In this document: positions 37,273 through 53,136 of the stretch, in pieces
Layout of the letters: every line of letters starts with the position of its first letter
Position numbering within the stretch: the stretch's first letter is position 1
NCBI RefSeq assembly: GCF_001037495.1
Contig: NZ_KQ089823.1
Span: 687,286 to 751,285 of the forward strand
Length of the DNA stretch: 64,000 nucleotides
Origin: Citrobacter sp. MGH106
GTDB lineage: Bacteria; Pseudomonadota; Gammaproteobacteria; Enterobacterales; Enterobacteriaceae
Reading direction: 5' to 3'
Position numbers and translations under genes: made by a program
Notes under the pieces: model-generated
Databases searched by the model: none
Told to the model about the DNA's origin: nothing
The model's input: the letters and a program-made list of their open reading frames with translations, nothing else

Positions 37273-37300
37273 CTGGTGCTGGCGTAACAGCCAGCACCAG
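37273..37300 (+). other. rpoB-rpoC intergenic hairpin
   Basis: CTGGTGCTGGC-GTAACA-GCCAGCACCAG is a perfect 11-bp inverted repeat without a T-run, 29 bases before the rpoC start. A processing or stability element is more likely than a terminator, since rpoC has to be transcribed with rpoB. Confidence 0.75.
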
Positions 37301-37329
37301 ATTGTGCTAACTCCGACGGGAGCAAATCC

Positions 37330-41553
<4,224 letters not shown>

Positions 41554-41570
41554 TCGTTGTTGACCGTAAT

Positions 41571-41598
41571 AAAAAACCCGCTTCGGCGGGTTTTTTTT
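41571..41598 (+). terminator. rpoBC operon terminator
   Basis: AAAAAACCCGC-TTCG-GCGGGTTTTTTTT is a strong UUCG-loop hairpin with an 8-base T-run, 17 bases after the rpoC stop. The A-run may let it act weakly on the other strand. Confidence 0.95.
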
Positions 41599-41881
41599 GC
41601 CTGAAGAAATGCTGTTGTTGGCCGGATAATTTGCTTGCGACGCCACCCAGCCATATAGGATGGGTATTAATTTACCGGTGGTGCGGCTGGAACGATATTT
41701 TTCACAGAACCAGGTAAGATCTGTCGAGGTGAAGGCAGGGCAAAATGAGGAAGATAACTTCTGCCCTGGTCAGCTTCCGTGACTGACGGAGACAAAATAA
41801 AAAAACGGCAGCCTGACGACAAGCTCCCGTTTTTCACATTACGTAATGGCTCGTAAAATACTTATGCTCTTACATGATGGT
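41599..41881. other. rpoC / thiH convergent gap
   Basis: No gene is seen here. An imperfect inverted repeat AAAAACGGCAGC (about 41801) / GCTCCCGTTTTT (about 41822) probably ends the thi operon on the minus strand. E. coli K-12 has htrC (yjaZ) in this gap; no comparable frame is present. Confidence 0.6.
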
Positions 41882-43015
41882 TCATCGCGTTTGCGAAGCG
41901 CGTCCAAGATAGCTATCCCAGTCTTTCCATACGGGCTGTAACCCCTTTGCCATCAGTGCGTTGGCAACGGCTTCCGGGCGACGGTCGTCGTGAGGAGAGA
42001 ACTGTTCCAGTTCAGGATGATTGTCGGCATAACCACCGGGCTGCGTTTTTGAAAAGGCGCTGACGTTGTTAATTGCCAGCGGAATGACGTGATCGCGAAA
42101 CCACGGCGACTCGCGGGTGGAGAGCGACAGTTCAATTTCCGGAGCCAGCAAGCGAAATGCGCAAATGGTTTGTACCAGTTGACGCTCGTCCATAATTGAT
42201 GCCGGCTCTATACCCCCGGTGCACGGACGCAGGCGCGGGAAGGAGATAGAATAACGGCTCTGCCAGTAATGTTGTTGCATCCACAGCAGATGTTCGGCCA
42301 CCATGTAGCAATCAACCCGCCAGCTGTCGGATAGGCCAATCAACGCCCCAAGACCAATTTTGTCGATTCCGGCACGACCCAGTCTGTCCGGCGTTTCCAG
42401 CCGCCAGAAGAAGTCCTGCTTTTTCCCCTTCAGATGATGATGGGCGTAAATCGCCTCGTGATAGCTCTCCTGATAAACCATTACGCCATCCAGTCCTAAC
42501 GCCTTTAGTTCTGCATATTCCGCTTCTGACAGCGGTTGTACCTCCATTTGTAAAGAGGAAAACTGGCGACGAATAGCGGGTAAATGGCGACGGAAGTAAT
42601 CCATGCCGACCTTACTCTGATGCTCCCCAGTCACCAGCAACAAATGTTCAAATCCCAGCTTGCGAATGGCCTCGCACTCGCGAGCAATCTCCACGTCATC
42701 CAGCGTTTTACGCTTGATGCGGTTACTCATTGAAAAACCGCAGTAGGTACAGTCGTTGGCACACAGATTGGAAAGGTACAGCGGAACGTAAAAACTCACT
42801 GTGTTACCAAAGCGTTGGCGGGTAAGTTTCTGCGCCCGCTGCGCCAGTGGCTCCAGATAGTCAGCAGCAGCAGGAGAGAGCAGAGCCATCAGGTCATCGC
42901 GACTAAGCTGCGAAGCGTTGAGAGCCCGTTGTACGTCAGCCGCAGTCTTACCGTTGATACGCAGGCGGATGTCGTCCCAGTCCAGTTGTCGCCAGCGATC
43001 GCTGAACGTATTCAT
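41882..43015 (-). CDS. thiH: Tyrosine lyase, radical SAM thiazole synthase subunit
   Basis: The 377-residue enzyme cleaves tyrosine to dehydroglycine and p-cresol, giving the glycine-derived part of the thiamine thiazole. The radical SAM cluster motif CxxxCxxC is visible in [13 protein letters not shown]. It partners ThiG. Its start overlaps the end of thiG by 4 bases. Confidence 0.98.
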   Translation of the reverse strand: MNTFSDRWRQLDWDDIRLRINGKTAADVQRALNASQLSRDDLMALLSPAAADYLEPLAQRAQKLTRQRFGNTVSFYVPLYLSNLCANDCTYCGFSMSNRIKRKTLDDVEIARECEAIRKLGFEHLLLVTGEHQSKVGMDYFRRHLPAIRRQFSSLQMEVQPLSEAEYAELKALGLDGVMVYQESYHEAIYAHHHLKGKKQDFFWRLETPDRLGRAGIDKIGLGALIGLSDSWRVDCYMVAEHLLWMQQHYWQSRYSISFPRLRPCTGGIEPASIMDERQLVQTICAFRLLAPEIELSLSTRESPWFRDHVIPLAINNVSAFSKTQPGGYADNHPELEQFSPHDDRRPEAVANALMAKGLQPVWKDWDSYLGRASQTR

Positions 43016-43782
43016 GCCATTACCTCCAGGAATCCAGTTAACGGGCTGGTGGCTTGCGCGTGTGAACTGCGGCTTCCCGGTACCGCCTGACGAGCCAAAA
43101 CACCCGCTTCAACTGCCAGGCGGAAGGCGGTTGCCATCATCACTGGATCGTCCGCCACAGCTATCGCTGTATTGACCAGTACCGCGTCGGCACCCATTTC
43201 CAGTGCCTGTGTGGCGTGGCTGGGTACGCCGATACCTGCGTCAACGACCACCGGGACGGTCGCTTGCTGAATGATGATATCCAGCATGGCTCGCGTTTCC
43301 AGCCCCTGGTTGGAGCCTATAGGCGCACCGAGCGGCATTACTGCCGCACAACCAGCTTCTTCCAGCCGCTTGCACAACACCGGGTCAGCGCCACAGTAGG
43401 GGAGCACTATGAATCCCTGCCTCACCAGTGCTTCGGCGGCTTTCAGCGTTTCTATCGGGTCCGGTAGCAGCCAGCGGGCGTCCGGGTGAATTTCTAACTT
43501 CAGCCAGTTTGTCCCCAGCGCTTCACGCGCCAGTTGTGCAGCAAAGATAGCTTCTTCCGCCGTTTTTGCTCCCGACGTGTTGGGTAGCAGTGTCACGCCA
43601 GCCTCGACCAATGGCGCCAGGATCGCGTCGTTGTGCTGACGTAAATCCACGCGCTTCATTGCCAGCGTCACTAACTGGCTACCAGAAGCACGAATGGCGT
43701 CCACCATCAGTTGCGATGACGCAAATTTTCCGGTCCCGGTGAACAGATGTGAATCAAACGTTTTGTCGGCAATTCGTAACAT
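43012..43782 (-). CDS. thiG: Thiazole synthase
   Basis: The 256-residue TIM-barrel enzyme joins 1-deoxy-xylulose 5-phosphate, dehydroglycine and ThiS-thiocarboxylate sulfur into the thiazole phosphate. The Schiff-base lysine is K95 ([10 protein letters not shown]). The phosphate-binding [10 protein letters not shown] and the C-terminal region are intact. It lies one base after thiS in the thiCEFSGH operon. Confidence 0.98.
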   Translation of the reverse strand: MLRIADKTFDSHLFTGTGKFASSQLMVDAIRASGSQLVTLAMKRVDLRQHNDAILAPLVEAGVTLLPNTSGAKTAEEAIFAAQLAREALGTNWLKLEIHPDARWLLPDPIETLKAAEALVRQGFIVLPYCGADPVLCKRLEEAGCAAVMPLGAPIGSNQGLETRAMLDIIIQQATVPVVVDAGIGVPSHATQALEMGADAVLVNTAIAVADDPVMMATAFRLAVEAGVLARQAVPGSRSSHAQATSPLTGFLEVMA

Positions 43783-43783
43783 A

Positions 43784-43984
43784 TCAACCCCCTGCTATAA
43801 CCTGAAAAAGCAGGATCTGGTCGCCTTCCTGCACGATTTGCTGCTCCCACCGCTCGCGCGGCAGGATCTGTTGATTCAGCGCCAGCGCTGTACCGGGTTT
43901 AAGCTGATTAAGCTGAACCAGTAGGTTGCTGACGTTTTGTCCCTCGATACACTGTATAGGTTCATCATTGAACAGGATCTGCAT
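43784..43984 (-). CDS. thiS: Sulfur carrier protein ThiS
   Basis: The 66-residue ubiquitin-like protein ends in the required GG (QVIAGG), which is adenylated by ThiF and then carries sulfur as a thiocarboxylate. The start at 43984 (MQILFNDE) matches E. coli; a longer in-frame extension upstream lies inside thiF. It overlaps thiF by 20 bases. Confidence 0.96.
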   Translation of the reverse strand: MQILFNDEPIQCIEGQNVSNLLVQLNQLKPGTALALNQQILPRERWEQQIVQEGDQILLFQVIAGG

Positions 43985-44723
43985 GTTGCCCCCCACATAC
44001 CTGACAACCGCTGGCACGACGCAGCGCCAGGCTGCGCCACTGGCTGGTTTTACCGTCAAACAGGCGTAATTCACCAGTGGGTGTTTCAATGCCGCTCAGC
44101 AATTTGATGGCTTCCAGTGCCTGCAACGTTCCCATTATTCCGACGACCGGACCGACAATGCCCGCAGTGCGACAATTGCGTTCCGGTTCCACATCATCTG
44201 GCCACAGGCAGCGGTAACAGCCCTGTTCCCAGGGGGGCGTGAGTACCATTAACTGACCTCCAAAACCGACCGCGCTGGCGGTGATGAGAGGCGTATTCAG
44301 CGCCACGCAGGCGGCGTTGATCTCCTGGCGGGTCGCCATGTTATCGGTACAGTCGAGCACCACGTCGGCATGTGCAACGGCATGTCTGAGGGCATCGCCC
44401 GTCAGACGCTGCTGTAATGCTACCAGTTCGATATCCGGGTTGAGCCGCGTCAGTCGTTGCTGCGCAGCCTGCGATTTTGACCGGGCGATATCATCGGTAG
44501 TGAACAGGATCTGGCGTTGCAGGTTGCTCAGATGCACATCGTCATCGTCAACCAGTACCAGTGTTCCTACGCCCGCACCCGCCAGATACAGCGCTGCGGG
44601 TGAACCTAATCCGCCTAAACCGATAATCAGCACGTGGCTTGCGTTGAGCTTTTGCTGGCCCTCAATGGCAATATCGCCCAGTAATATTTGGCGGCTGTAG
44701 CGCATAAAATCACGATCATTCAT
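43965..44723 (-). CDS. thiF: ThiS adenylyltransferase
   Basis: The 252-residue E1-like enzyme adenylates the ThiS C-terminus. The nucleotide motif is [19 protein letters not shown], and two CxxC pairs (CYRC and CQVC) bind zinc. The start [15 protein letters not shown] at 44723 matches E. coli; the longer open frame to 44846 runs into thiE. It overlaps thiE by 8 bases and thiS by 20. Confidence 0.96.
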   Translation of the reverse strand: MNDRDFMRYSRQILLGDIAIEGQQKLNASHVLIIGLGGLGSPAALYLAGAGVGTLVLVDDDDVHLSNLQRQILFTTDDIARSKSQAAQQRLTRLNPDIELVALQQRLTGDALRHAVAHADVVLDCTDNMATRQEINAACVALNTPLITASAVGFGGQLMVLTPPWEQGCYRCLWPDDVEPERNCRTAGIVGPVVGIMGTLQALEAIKLLSGIETPTGELRLFDGKTSQWRSLALRRASGCQVCGGQHADPVQ

Positions 44724-45350
44724 TGCCGACTCCCGCGATTCCGAGCAGTTGGGTCGTGGCAGTACGCCAGTTTGCGGCCTGAGTGATTGCACTAACCACG
44801 GCAATACTACCGACACCGGTAGCCAGCACTGCTGGCGCTCGTTCAAGGCTTATTCCGCCGATAGCGACGGTGGGGTAATCAGCCAGCCGCTTAATATGGT
44901 TCGTCAGTTGTGCCAGCCCCTGTGGGGCAGATGGCATCTGTTTGGTTTGCGTCGGAAAGACATGTCCTAGTGCGATGTAAGACGGGCGAGCGGCGAGCGC
45001 CACGTCGATCTCCATATCATCGTGGGTCGACACACCAAGGCGCAAACCTGCAGCCTGAATAGCCTTCAGGTCGGTGGTTTCGAGGTCTTCCTGTCCCAGA
45101 TGCACGCCGTAAGCCTGGTGTTTGACTGCCAGTCGCCAGTAGTCGTTGATAAACAGCCGGGCGTTGTAGCGCCGCCCCAGCGCAATGGCGGCAACCACGT
45201 CGGCTTCAACTTCTCCATCTCGCTTGTCTTTAATGCGCAGTTGGATCGTGCGCACGCCTGCTTCCAGCAGACGCTCAATCCACAACACGCTGTCGACGAC
45301 CGGGTAAAGGCCGAGACGAAAAGGCACCGTAGGAAAATCAGGCTGATACA

Positions 45351-45351
<1 letters not shown>
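44716..45351 (-). CDS. thiE: Thiamine-phosphate synthase
   Basis: The 211-residue TIM-barrel enzyme couples the hydroxymethylpyrimidine diphosphate and thiazole phosphate to thiamine phosphate. Substrate motifs are [26 protein letters not shown] and AIGGIS. The ATG shares its A with the thiC stop codon (TGATG), so the two are translationally coupled; a GTG one codon earlier is the alternative. Confidence 0.97.
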
Positions 45352-47252
<1,901 letters not shown>

Positions 47253-47346
47253 TCATTCCAAAAAAAGTAAGGATATGGCTTGTCAGACGACGGATTGAGT
47301 AATGGATGCGCGCCGCCCGTGAAGGCAGCAGCATAAAGCTGAATTA

Positions 47347-47442
47347 CTCTTGTTCCCTTCGCAGGTATTAGCCTGATCAGGTTCCGCGGATCCCGAATTA
47401 ACGGTCTCAGCCTACGCTTTCACGTAAGGCACTCCGACAAGA
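47347..47442 (-). promoter_or_regulatory. TPP riboswitch (THI box) of the thi operon
   Basis: The minus strand contains the TPP aptamer hallmarks: CGGAGTGCC, the invariant GGCTGAGACCG, CGGGATCCGCGGAACCTGATC and AGGCTAATACCTGCGAAGGGAACAAGAG in sequence. The P3 arm is longer than in E. coli (GTGAAAGCGTA insertion). TPP binding represses thiC translation and transcription. Confidence 0.96.
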
Positions 47443-47499
47443 AGCAACCTCTGATGATTAGAGGTAATGAATGTAAACTACTCGTTAATGCTGCAGATC

Positions 47500-47988
47500 T
47501 CAAGCAGGACGTTTGATCATGGCATTGTCATGCATCGCGTCAAACACCAGCATAATCAGCTTATCTTCCAGCACAAACCGGGCTTCCAGTGCCTCGCCAA
47601 GATCGGACAAAGCCTTTTGAAATTCAAGGAAGTTATCATGATCAATCGCGGTTTCCAGGCTGGAATCATAATAGTCCATGATCAGCTGCGTATTGGCTTC
47701 CAGTGATGGCCAAATTTTTGTTGCTTTTAAAAGCTGCCCGTTCCCTTCCAATTTATGGAGAATACGTTCATAAATACTGAAGTGTCCGGTGGATAGGTAA
47801 TCGACCAGGCTTTGACAAAAATCATCCAGCGCTTTTTCATTGAGCCGCATGTACGATTCTTTGCCAGGCTTAATGCCAACCAGATTGTAGTAAGCCACGA
47901 GCAGGTGCTTACGTACATGTAGCCAGCGATCAACCAGTTTATTACTTCCTCCGACGTGCTCCGTCAGGCTTTCCAGCTGGTTTAGCAT
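47500..47988 (-). CDS. rsd: Regulator of sigma D (anti-sigma-70)
   Basis: The 162-residue helical protein binds sigma-70 region 4 in stationary phase and frees core polymerase for other sigma factors. It closely follows E. coli Rsd (158 aa), with VDRWLHVRKHLLVAYYNLVGIKPGKESY and the KALDDFCQSLVDYLS helix; the C-terminus is a little longer (FDAMHDNAMIKRPA). It lies divergent from nudC, with which it shares a 95-base gap. Confidence 0.96.
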   Translation of the reverse strand: MLNQLESLTEHVGGSNKLVDRWLHVRKHLLVAYYNLVGIKPGKESYMRLNEKALDDFCQSLVDYLSTGHFSIYERILHKLEGNGQLLKATKIWPSLEANTQLIMDYYDSSLETAIDHDNFLEFQKALSDLGEALEARFVLEDKLIMLVFDAMHDNAMIKRPA

Positions 47989-48083
47989 GATTGACTCCGC
48001 AAGTGATGTTTAAGAACTGCTCGCCCATAAATGTAAAAATAATGTAAACAACATGCCTGTGAAGCAAAGGTTGCGCAAGAGAT

Positions 48084-48857
48084 ATGGATCGTATAATTGA
48101 AAAATTAGACAGCGGCTGGTGGATTGTCAGCCATGAGCAAAAAATTTGGCTACCTCGCGGAGAGCTGCCATATGGTGAAGCGGCAAATTTTGATCTGGTA
48201 GGACAGCGCGCACTGCCGATCGGCGAATGGGAAGGGGATACGGTCTGGCTGGTGCAGCAGCAGCGACGGCATGATATGGGCTCGGTGCGTCAGGTTATCG
48301 ATCAGGATGTAGGATTGTTTCAACTGGCCGGACGCGGTGTGCAACTGGCGGAGTTCTATCGCTCGCACAAATTCTGCGGTTACTGCGGCCATGCTATGTA
48401 CCCGAGTAAAACCGAATGGGCGATGTTGTGCAGCCACTGCCGTGAACGCTACTACCCGCAAATTGCGCCCTGCATTATCGTTGCTATCCGCCGTGATGAC
48501 AGCCTTCTTCTTGCCCAACATGTTCGCCATCGCAATGGCGTGCATACCGTGCTGGCAGGTTTTGTCGAAGTGGGGGAAACATTAGAACAGGCGGTAGCAC
48601 GTGAAGTGATGGAAGAGAGCGGTATCAAGGTGAAGAACCTGCGCTACGTCACCTCCCAACCGTGGCCGTTTCCGCAGTCGTTGATGACCGCATTTATGGC
48701 AGAGTACGACAGTGGCGAGATTGTAATCGACCCGAAAGAGCTGTTGGAAGCGAACTGGTATCGCTACGATGATTTACCGCTTCTTCCCCCGCCGGGAACC
48801 GTTGCGCGTCGACTGATCGAAGATACCGTCGCGATGTGTCGGGCCGAGTACGAGTAA
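48084..48857 (+). CDS. nudC: NADH pyrophosphatase / NAD-capped RNA decapping enzyme
   Basis: The 257-residue Nudix hydrolase cleaves NADH to NMNH and AMP and removes NAD caps from RNA 5' ends. The zinc ribbon is [22 protein letters not shown] near residues 98-119, and the Nudix box [20 protein letters not shown] (then SGI) fits Gx5Ex7REUxEExGU. The length equals E. coli NudC. Confidence 0.97.
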   Translation: MDRIIEKLDSGWWIVSHEQKIWLPRGELPYGEAANFDLVGQRALPIGEWEGDTVWLVQQQRRHDMGSVRQVIDQDVGLFQLAGRGVQLAEFYRSHKFCGYCGHAMYPSKTEWAMLCSHCRERYYPQIAPCIIVAIRRDDSLLLAQHVRHRNGVHTVLAGFVEVGETLEQAVAREVMEESGIKVKNLRYVTSQPWPFPQSLMTAFMAEYDSGEIVIDPKELLEANWYRYDDLPLLPPPGTVARRLIEDTVAMCRAEYE

Positions 48858-48906
48858 ACTTCGAGTAGTGATACACTGGCGGTCTGACGCTATAAGGAAT
48901 ATAAAA

Positions 48907-49971
48907 ATGACCGAACTGAAGAACGATCGTTACCTGCGTGCGCTGCTGCGCCAGCCCGTTGATGTCACTCCAGTATGGATGATGCGCCAGGCGGGCCGCT
49001 ATTTGCCGGAGTACAAAGCCACCCGAGCACAGGCGGGCGATTTTATGTCGCTGTGCAAAAATGCCGAGCTGGCATGTGAAGTGACGCTACAGCCGTTGCG
49101 CAGATATAAACTCGATGCGGCGATCCTCTTTTCGGACATTCTGACTATTCCGGATGCAATGGGGCTTGGTCTCCATTTTGAAGCCGGTGAAGGTCCACGT
49201 TTTACCTCGCCAATTACCTGTAAAGCCGATGTTGATAAATTGCCGATTCCGGATCCTGAAGGTGAATTGGGATACGTTATGAATGCGGTACGTACTATTC
49301 GCCGTGAACTGAAGGGCGAAGTGCCGCTGATCGGCTTCTCCGGTAGCCCGTGGACGCTGGCAACCTATATGGTAGAGGGCGGCAGCAGCAAAGCCTTCAC
49401 CGTGATTAAAAAGATGATGTACGCCGACCCTAAGGCTCTGCATCTGCTGCTTGATAAGTTGGCGAAAAGCGTCACCTTGTACCTGAACGCACAGATCAAA
49501 GCGGGTGCGCAGTCGGTGATGATCTTCGACACCTGGGGCGGTGTGTTGACCGGGCGTGATTATCAGCAGTTCTCTCTCTACTACATGCACAAAATTGTTG
49601 ATGGCTTGCTGCGTGAAAACGAAGGTCGCCGCGTGCCGGTAACGCTGTTCACTAAAGGCGGTGGACAGTGGCTGGAAGCGATGGCGGAAACCGGTTGTGA
49701 TGCATTAGGTCTCGACTGGACGACGGATATTGCTGATGCGCGTCGTCGTGTTGGTCATAACGTGGCGCTGCAGGGCAATATGGACCCGTCCATGCTGTAT
49801 GCGCCGCCAGCTCGTATCGAAGAAGAGGTGGCGACCATTCTCGCTGGGTTTGGTCAGGGCGAAGGGCACGTCTTTAACCTTGGTCACGGTATTCACCAGG
49901 ACGTGCCGCCAGAGCATGCGGGTGTCTTCGTGGAGGCGGTGCATCGCTTGTCCGAACAGTACCACCGCTAA
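48907..49971 (+). CDS. hemE: Uroporphyrinogen decarboxylase
   Basis: The 354-residue cytosolic enzyme removes four carboxyl groups from uroporphyrinogen III to give coproporphyrinogen III. The N-terminal signature [15 protein letters not shown] and the second signature [19 protein letters not shown] are intact. The ATG at 48907 ([14 protein letters not shown]) matches E. coli, and TAAGGA lies just upstream. nfi starts 9 bases after the stop. Confidence 0.98.
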   Translation: MTELKNDRYLRALLRQPVDVTPVWMMRQAGRYLPEYKATRAQAGDFMSLCKNAELACEVTLQPLRRYKLDAAILFSDILTIPDAMGLGLHFEAGEGPRFTSPITCKADVDKLPIPDPEGELGYVMNAVRTIRRELKGEVPLIGFSGSPWTLATYMVEGGSSKAFTVIKKMMYADPKALHLLLDKLAKSVTLYLNAQIKAGAQSVMIFDTWGGVLTGRDYQQFSLYYMHKIVDGLLRENEGRRVPVTLFTKGGGQWLEAMAETGCDALGLDWTTDIADARRRVGHNVALQGNMDPSMLYAPPARIEEEVATILAGFGQGEGHVFNLGHGIHQDVPPEHAGVFVEAVHRLSEQYHR

Positions 49972-49980
49972 GGAATCAGC

Positions 49981-50661
49981 ATGGATCTCGCGTCGCTGCG
50001 CGCAAAACAGCTTGAACTGGCTTCTTCGGTGATCCGGGAGGATCGCCTTGAGAACGATCCGCCGGATCTGATCGGTGGGGCGGATGTTGGGTTTGAGCAG
50101 GGCGGTGAAGTGACGCGAGCCGCGATGGTCTTGCTGAAATACCCCACGCTTGAGCTGGTTGAATACAAGGTGGCGCGTATCGCCACCACCATGCCGTATA
50201 TCCCCGGTTTTCTCTCTTTTCGTGAAACTCCCGCACTAATGGCGGCGTGGCAGCTTTTATCACAAAAGCCGGATCTGCTGTTTGTGGACGGACACGGGAT
50301 TTCCCATCCTCGCCGTCTGGGTGTCGCTAGCCATTTTGGTCTGCTGGTGGATGTGCCGACAATTGGTGTGGCGAAAAAGCGACTGTGCGGTAAATTTGAA
50401 CCGCTTGACGCTGAACCTGGTGCCTTATCTCCGCTACTGGATAACGGTGAGCAGCTGGCATGGGTCTGGCGTAGCAAAGCACGCTGTAATCCACTGTTTA
50501 TCTCTACTGGTCATCGCGTGAGCATGGACAGCGCATTGGCGTGGGTGCAGCGCTGTATGAACGGCTATCGTCTGCCGGAACCGACTCGCTGGGCGGATGC
50601 GGTAGCATCGGAACGCCCGGCATTTTCGCGGCTTGCAGCAAAAACACCCCATATCGGGTAA
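49981..50661 (+). CDS. nfi: Endonuclease V (deoxyinosine 3' endonuclease)
   Basis: The 226-residue enzyme (E. coli 223) nicks DNA one base 3' to deoxyinosine and other deaminated bases. The metal-binding acidic residues are in [10 protein letters not shown] (D35), and [13 protein letters not shown] (D110). It follows hemE by 9 bases with AAGGAATC as ribosome site, giving a hemE-nfi-yjaG unit. Confidence 0.97.
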   Translation: MDLASLRAKQLELASSVIREDRLENDPPDLIGGADVGFEQGGEVTRAAMVLLKYPTLELVEYKVARIATTMPYIPGFLSFRETPALMAAWQLLSQKPDLLFVDGHGISHPRRLGVASHFGLLVDVPTIGVAKKRLCGKFEPLDAEPGALSPLLDNGEQLAWVWRSKARCNPLFISTGHRVSMDSALAWVQRCMNGYRLPEPTRWADAVASERPAFSRLAAKTPHIG

Positions 50662-50694
50662 ACTGCCGCTAATTTCCGTATTTGAGAACTCAAC

Positions 50695-51285
50695 ATGTTA
50701 CAAAATCCGATTCATTTGCGCCTGGAGAAGCTGGAAAGCTGGCAGCACGTCACTTTTATGGCATGCCTGTGCGAGCGCATGTACCCAAACTACGCCATGT
50801 TCTGTAAGCAAACTGAGTTTGGCGATGGGCAAATTTACCGCCGAATTCTGGATTTGATTTGGGAAGCGCTGACGGTCAAAGATGCAAAAATCAACTTTGA
50901 CAGCCAACTGGAGAAGTTTGAAGAGGCTATCCCGTCGGCAGATGATTACGATCTGTACGGCGTTTATCCGGCAATTGATGCTTGCGTGGCATTAAGTGAA
51001 TTGATGCACTCACGTTTGAGTGGTGAAACTCTCGAGCACGCGATTGAAGTCAGTAAAGCTTCGATCACGACGGTCGCGATGCTGGAAATGACTCAGGCTG
51101 GTCGCGAAATGACCGATGAAGAGCTGAAAGAAAACCCTGCCGTTGAACAAGAATGGGATATTCAGTGGGAAATATTCCGACTTTTGGCCGACTGTGAAGA
51201 ACGCGATATTGAACTGATAAAAGGGCTGCGTGCAGACCTGCGCGAGGCTGGCGAGAGCAATATTGGTATAAATTTTCAGCAATGA
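50695..51285 (+). CDS. yjaG: DUF416 family protein YjaG
   Basis: The 196-residue acidic, mainly helical cytosolic protein is nearly identical to E. coli YjaG. It has no known catalytic motif and its function is unknown. It lies 33 bases after nfi and upstream of hupA; the 186-base gap to hupA holds the hupA promoters. Confidence 0.95.
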   Translation: MLQNPIHLRLEKLESWQHVTFMACLCERMYPNYAMFCKQTEFGDGQIYRRILDLIWEALTVKDAKINFDSQLEKFEEAIPSADDYDLYGVYPAIDACVALSELMHSRLSGETLEHAIEVSKASITTVAMLEMTQAGREMTDEELKENPAVEQEWDIQWEIFRLLADCEERDIELIKGLRADLREAGESNIGINFQQ

Positions 51286-51471
51286 CACAACAAAACGTGA
51301 TTTAACGCCTGATTTGTCGTGCCTGAAGGCTTCCCATCCGCCCCCGGTCTGGTCTACATTTGGGGGGCGAAAAAAAGTGGCTATCGGTGCGTGTATGCAG
51401 GAGAGTGCTTTTTTGGCATTTCCGTCGCACTCGATGCTTAGCAAGCGATAAACACATTGTAAGGATAACTT

Positions 51472-51744
51472 ATGAACAAGACTCAACTGATTGATGTAAT
51501 TGCAGACAAAGCAGAACTGTCTAAAACCCAGGCTAAAGCTGCTCTGGAATCCACTCTGGCTGCTATTACTGAGTCTCTGAAAGAAGGCGATGCTGTACAA
51601 CTGGTTGGTTTCGGTACCTTCAAAGTGAACCACCGCGCTGAGCGCACTGGCCGCAACCCGCAGACCGGTAAAGAAATCAAAATCGCCGCAGCTAACGTAC
51701 CGGCATTTGTTTCTGGTAAAGCACTGAAAGACGCGGTTAAGTAA
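51472..51744 (+). CDS. hupA: DNA-binding protein HU alpha
   Basis: The 90-residue histone-like protein bends and compacts DNA as a heterodimer with HU beta. The beta-arm [14 protein letters not shown] carries the intercalating proline (RNPQTG). The sequence is identical to E. coli HU alpha as far as I can recall. AAGGATAA precedes the ATG. Confidence 0.99.
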   Translation: MNKTQLIDVIADKAELSKTQAKAALESTLAAITESLKEGDAVQLVGFGTFKVNHRAERTGRNPQTGKEIKIAAANVPAFVSGKALKDAVK

Positions 51745-51749
51745 TTCGC

Positions 51750-52448
51750 GTGGCAGTGAACAGTTTTAACGAAGGGGCGGTTTCGCCCCTTTTGTCCATC
51801 TGGCGTCATACGCTTTGGCTTTCAGGTGTTCTGTTGCTGTCAGCCTGCAGTCGCCATTCTGAGCTTCCTCCGTTCACGGCCAGCGGCTATGTTGGCGATC
51901 AGGGGGCGGTGCGCGTCTGGCGTAAAGATTCCAGTGACGATGTTCACTTGCTCTCGGTATTTAGTCCGTGGCGTAAAGGCGAGACCACTACCAGTGAATA
52001 CCGCTGGCAGGGTGATTCGCTCTCTCTGATAGAACTTAATGTATACAGCAAGCCGCCGGAGCATATTCGCATACGCTTCGATGACCGGGGCGAGCTGAGT
52101 TTCATGCAGCGTGAAGTTGACGGGCAAAAGCAGCAGCTTTCCAGCGATCAAATAGCGCTCTACCGCTACCGTGCCGATCAAATCCGCCAGACCAGCGACG
52201 CGTTGCGTCAGGGGCGTGTTGTATTACGTCAGGGACGCTGGCATGCGAATAACACGGTCACCACCTGCGAGGGCGAGACAATTAAGCCCGACTTAGATTC
52301 ATGGGCAATAAACCATATTGAGCGCCGCCAGAGCCACTCATCGGTAGATGTAAGCGTTGCCTGGCTGGAAGCGCCAGAAGGATCTCAGCTATTGCTGGTC
52401 GCCAATGAGGATTTTTGTCACTGGCAACCTAAAGCCAAGACCTTCTGA
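51750..52448 (+). CDS. yjaH: Putative lipoprotein YjaH (DUF1481)
   Basis: From the GTG at 51750 the protein has 232 residues, close to E. coli YjaH (231). A hydrophobic segment ends in the lipobox LLSAC (Cys about residue 33), so the mature protein is probably anchored to the outer membrane. The function is unknown. The hupA terminator-like hairpin (51772-51793) lies inside the first codons; a TTG at 51792 would give a shorter, more usual lipoprotein signal (SIWRHTLWLSGVLLLSAC). The start is therefore uncertain. Confidence 0.88.
   Translation: MAVNSFNEGAVSPLLSIWRHTLWLSGVLLLSACSRHSELPPFTASGYVGDQGAVRVWRKDSSDDVHLLSVFSPWRKGETTTSEYRWQGDSLSLIELNVYSKPPEHIRIRFDDRGELSFMQREVDGQKQQLSSDQIALYRYRADQIRQTSDALRQGRVVLRQGRWHANNTVTTCEGETIKPDLDSWAINHIERRQSHSSVDVSVAWLEAPEGSQLLLVANEDFCHWQPKAKTF
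51772..51793 (+). terminator. hupA terminator hairpin inside the yjaH 5' end
   Basis: AAGGGGCG-GTTT-CGCCCCTT is a perfect 8-bp stem continuing into TTTT. It lies 28 bases after hupA, where its terminator is expected. Confidence 0.8.
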
Positions 52449-52485
52449 AAACCTGGACCGTAAGCCGTCATTCGGCAGACTACGC

Positions 52486-52938
52486 TTACCAGTGACCCAT
52501 TCCCATATGACCACCGCCGCGATGGTTACCGCCACCACCACATCCGCCGTAACCCATTCCGGCTGCGCGAGGTACACCCGCCTGCGCCATCGCGACATCC
52601 CGCTTAACACGCTGCTCGTCGAGTGACTGATTCAGAGACTCCATCTCTTTTGCCACTGCATTAATTTTTGCAGTATCCGGCGAGCTGGCGGTTAACAACG
52701 CATTGTATTCGTAACGTTTGGAAACCAGCTGTTGGCGTAATGCGCTGGTCTGCGTGTAGTAATCGTCATATATTTTTTGGGCGGCAGTCTGCTGTTCAGT
52801 GGTCATTGGAATTCCGCCCTGTTGTGACATCCCATTACCATTGCCCCAGTGATGTTGTGCTAACGCTGAGGTGGAGCCCAAAGCCATAAGAGAGAGCGCG
52901 AGCAGCGCCAGACCCATTTTGTTATTCCGTTTCATCAT
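52486..52938 (-). CDS. zraP: Zinc-responsive periplasmic chaperone ZraP
   Basis: The 150-residue protein (E. coli 141) has a signal peptide (MMKRNNKMGLALLALSLMALG...ALA) and a CpxP-like helical body. The ends are rich in metal ligands: HHWGNGNGM near the mature start and GGCGGGGNHRGGGHMGMGHW at the C-terminus. It binds zinc and acts as periplasmic chaperone and feedback repressor of ZraSR in E. coli. It is divergent from zraSR and preceded by a sigma-54 promoter. The second ATG at 52935 is an equal start candidate. Confidence 0.95.
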   Translation of the reverse strand: MMKRNNKMGLALLALSLMALGSTSALAQHHWGNGNGMSQQGGIPMTTEQQTAAQKIYDDYYTQTSALRQQLVSKRYEYNALLTASSPDTAKINAVAKEMESLNQSLDEQRVKRDVAMAQAGVPRAAGMGYGGCGGGGNHRGGGHMGMGHW

Positions 52939-52971
52939 TTGTTCTCCTGTTGGTTATCTTATTTTCTCTAT

Positions 52972-52987
52972 TGCATCTTCCGTGCCA
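52972..52987 (-). promoter_or_regulatory. Sigma-54 promoter of zraP
   Basis: On the minus strand TGGCAC-GGAAG-ATGCA matches the -24/-12 consensus TGGCAC-N5-TTGCA with one mismatch, about 35 bases before the zraP start. Confidence 0.88.
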
Positions 52988-53040
52988 GCCTGCGGATCCC
53001 CACGCTACGGGTGCCGTTCAGATATTTGCCCGCTGGAAGT

Positions 53041-53088
53041 GAGTAAAAATGACTCGTCGGAACGTCCCGGTGGGTCATTTTTACCCAC
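53041..53088. promoter_or_regulatory. Two ZraR-type palindromic activator sites
   Basis: GAGT-AAAAATG-ACTC (53041-53055) and GTGGGT-CATTTTT-ACCCAC (53070-53088) share the core GTCATTTTTAC in opposite orientation. They lie between the zraP and zraSR sigma-54 promoters, where ZraR binds in E. coli; the centres are about 31 bp (three turns) apart. Confidence 0.82.
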
Positions 53089-53136
53089 TACTTTCAATTG
53101 TTTGTGCCGAAGGGCTGGGTTATCAGGGAGAAAAAA

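Noticed and set aside
52455..52490. GTAAGC / GCTTAC repeat between yjaH and zraP
   Set aside because: Short arms with mismatches and no T-run; cannot be called a terminator.
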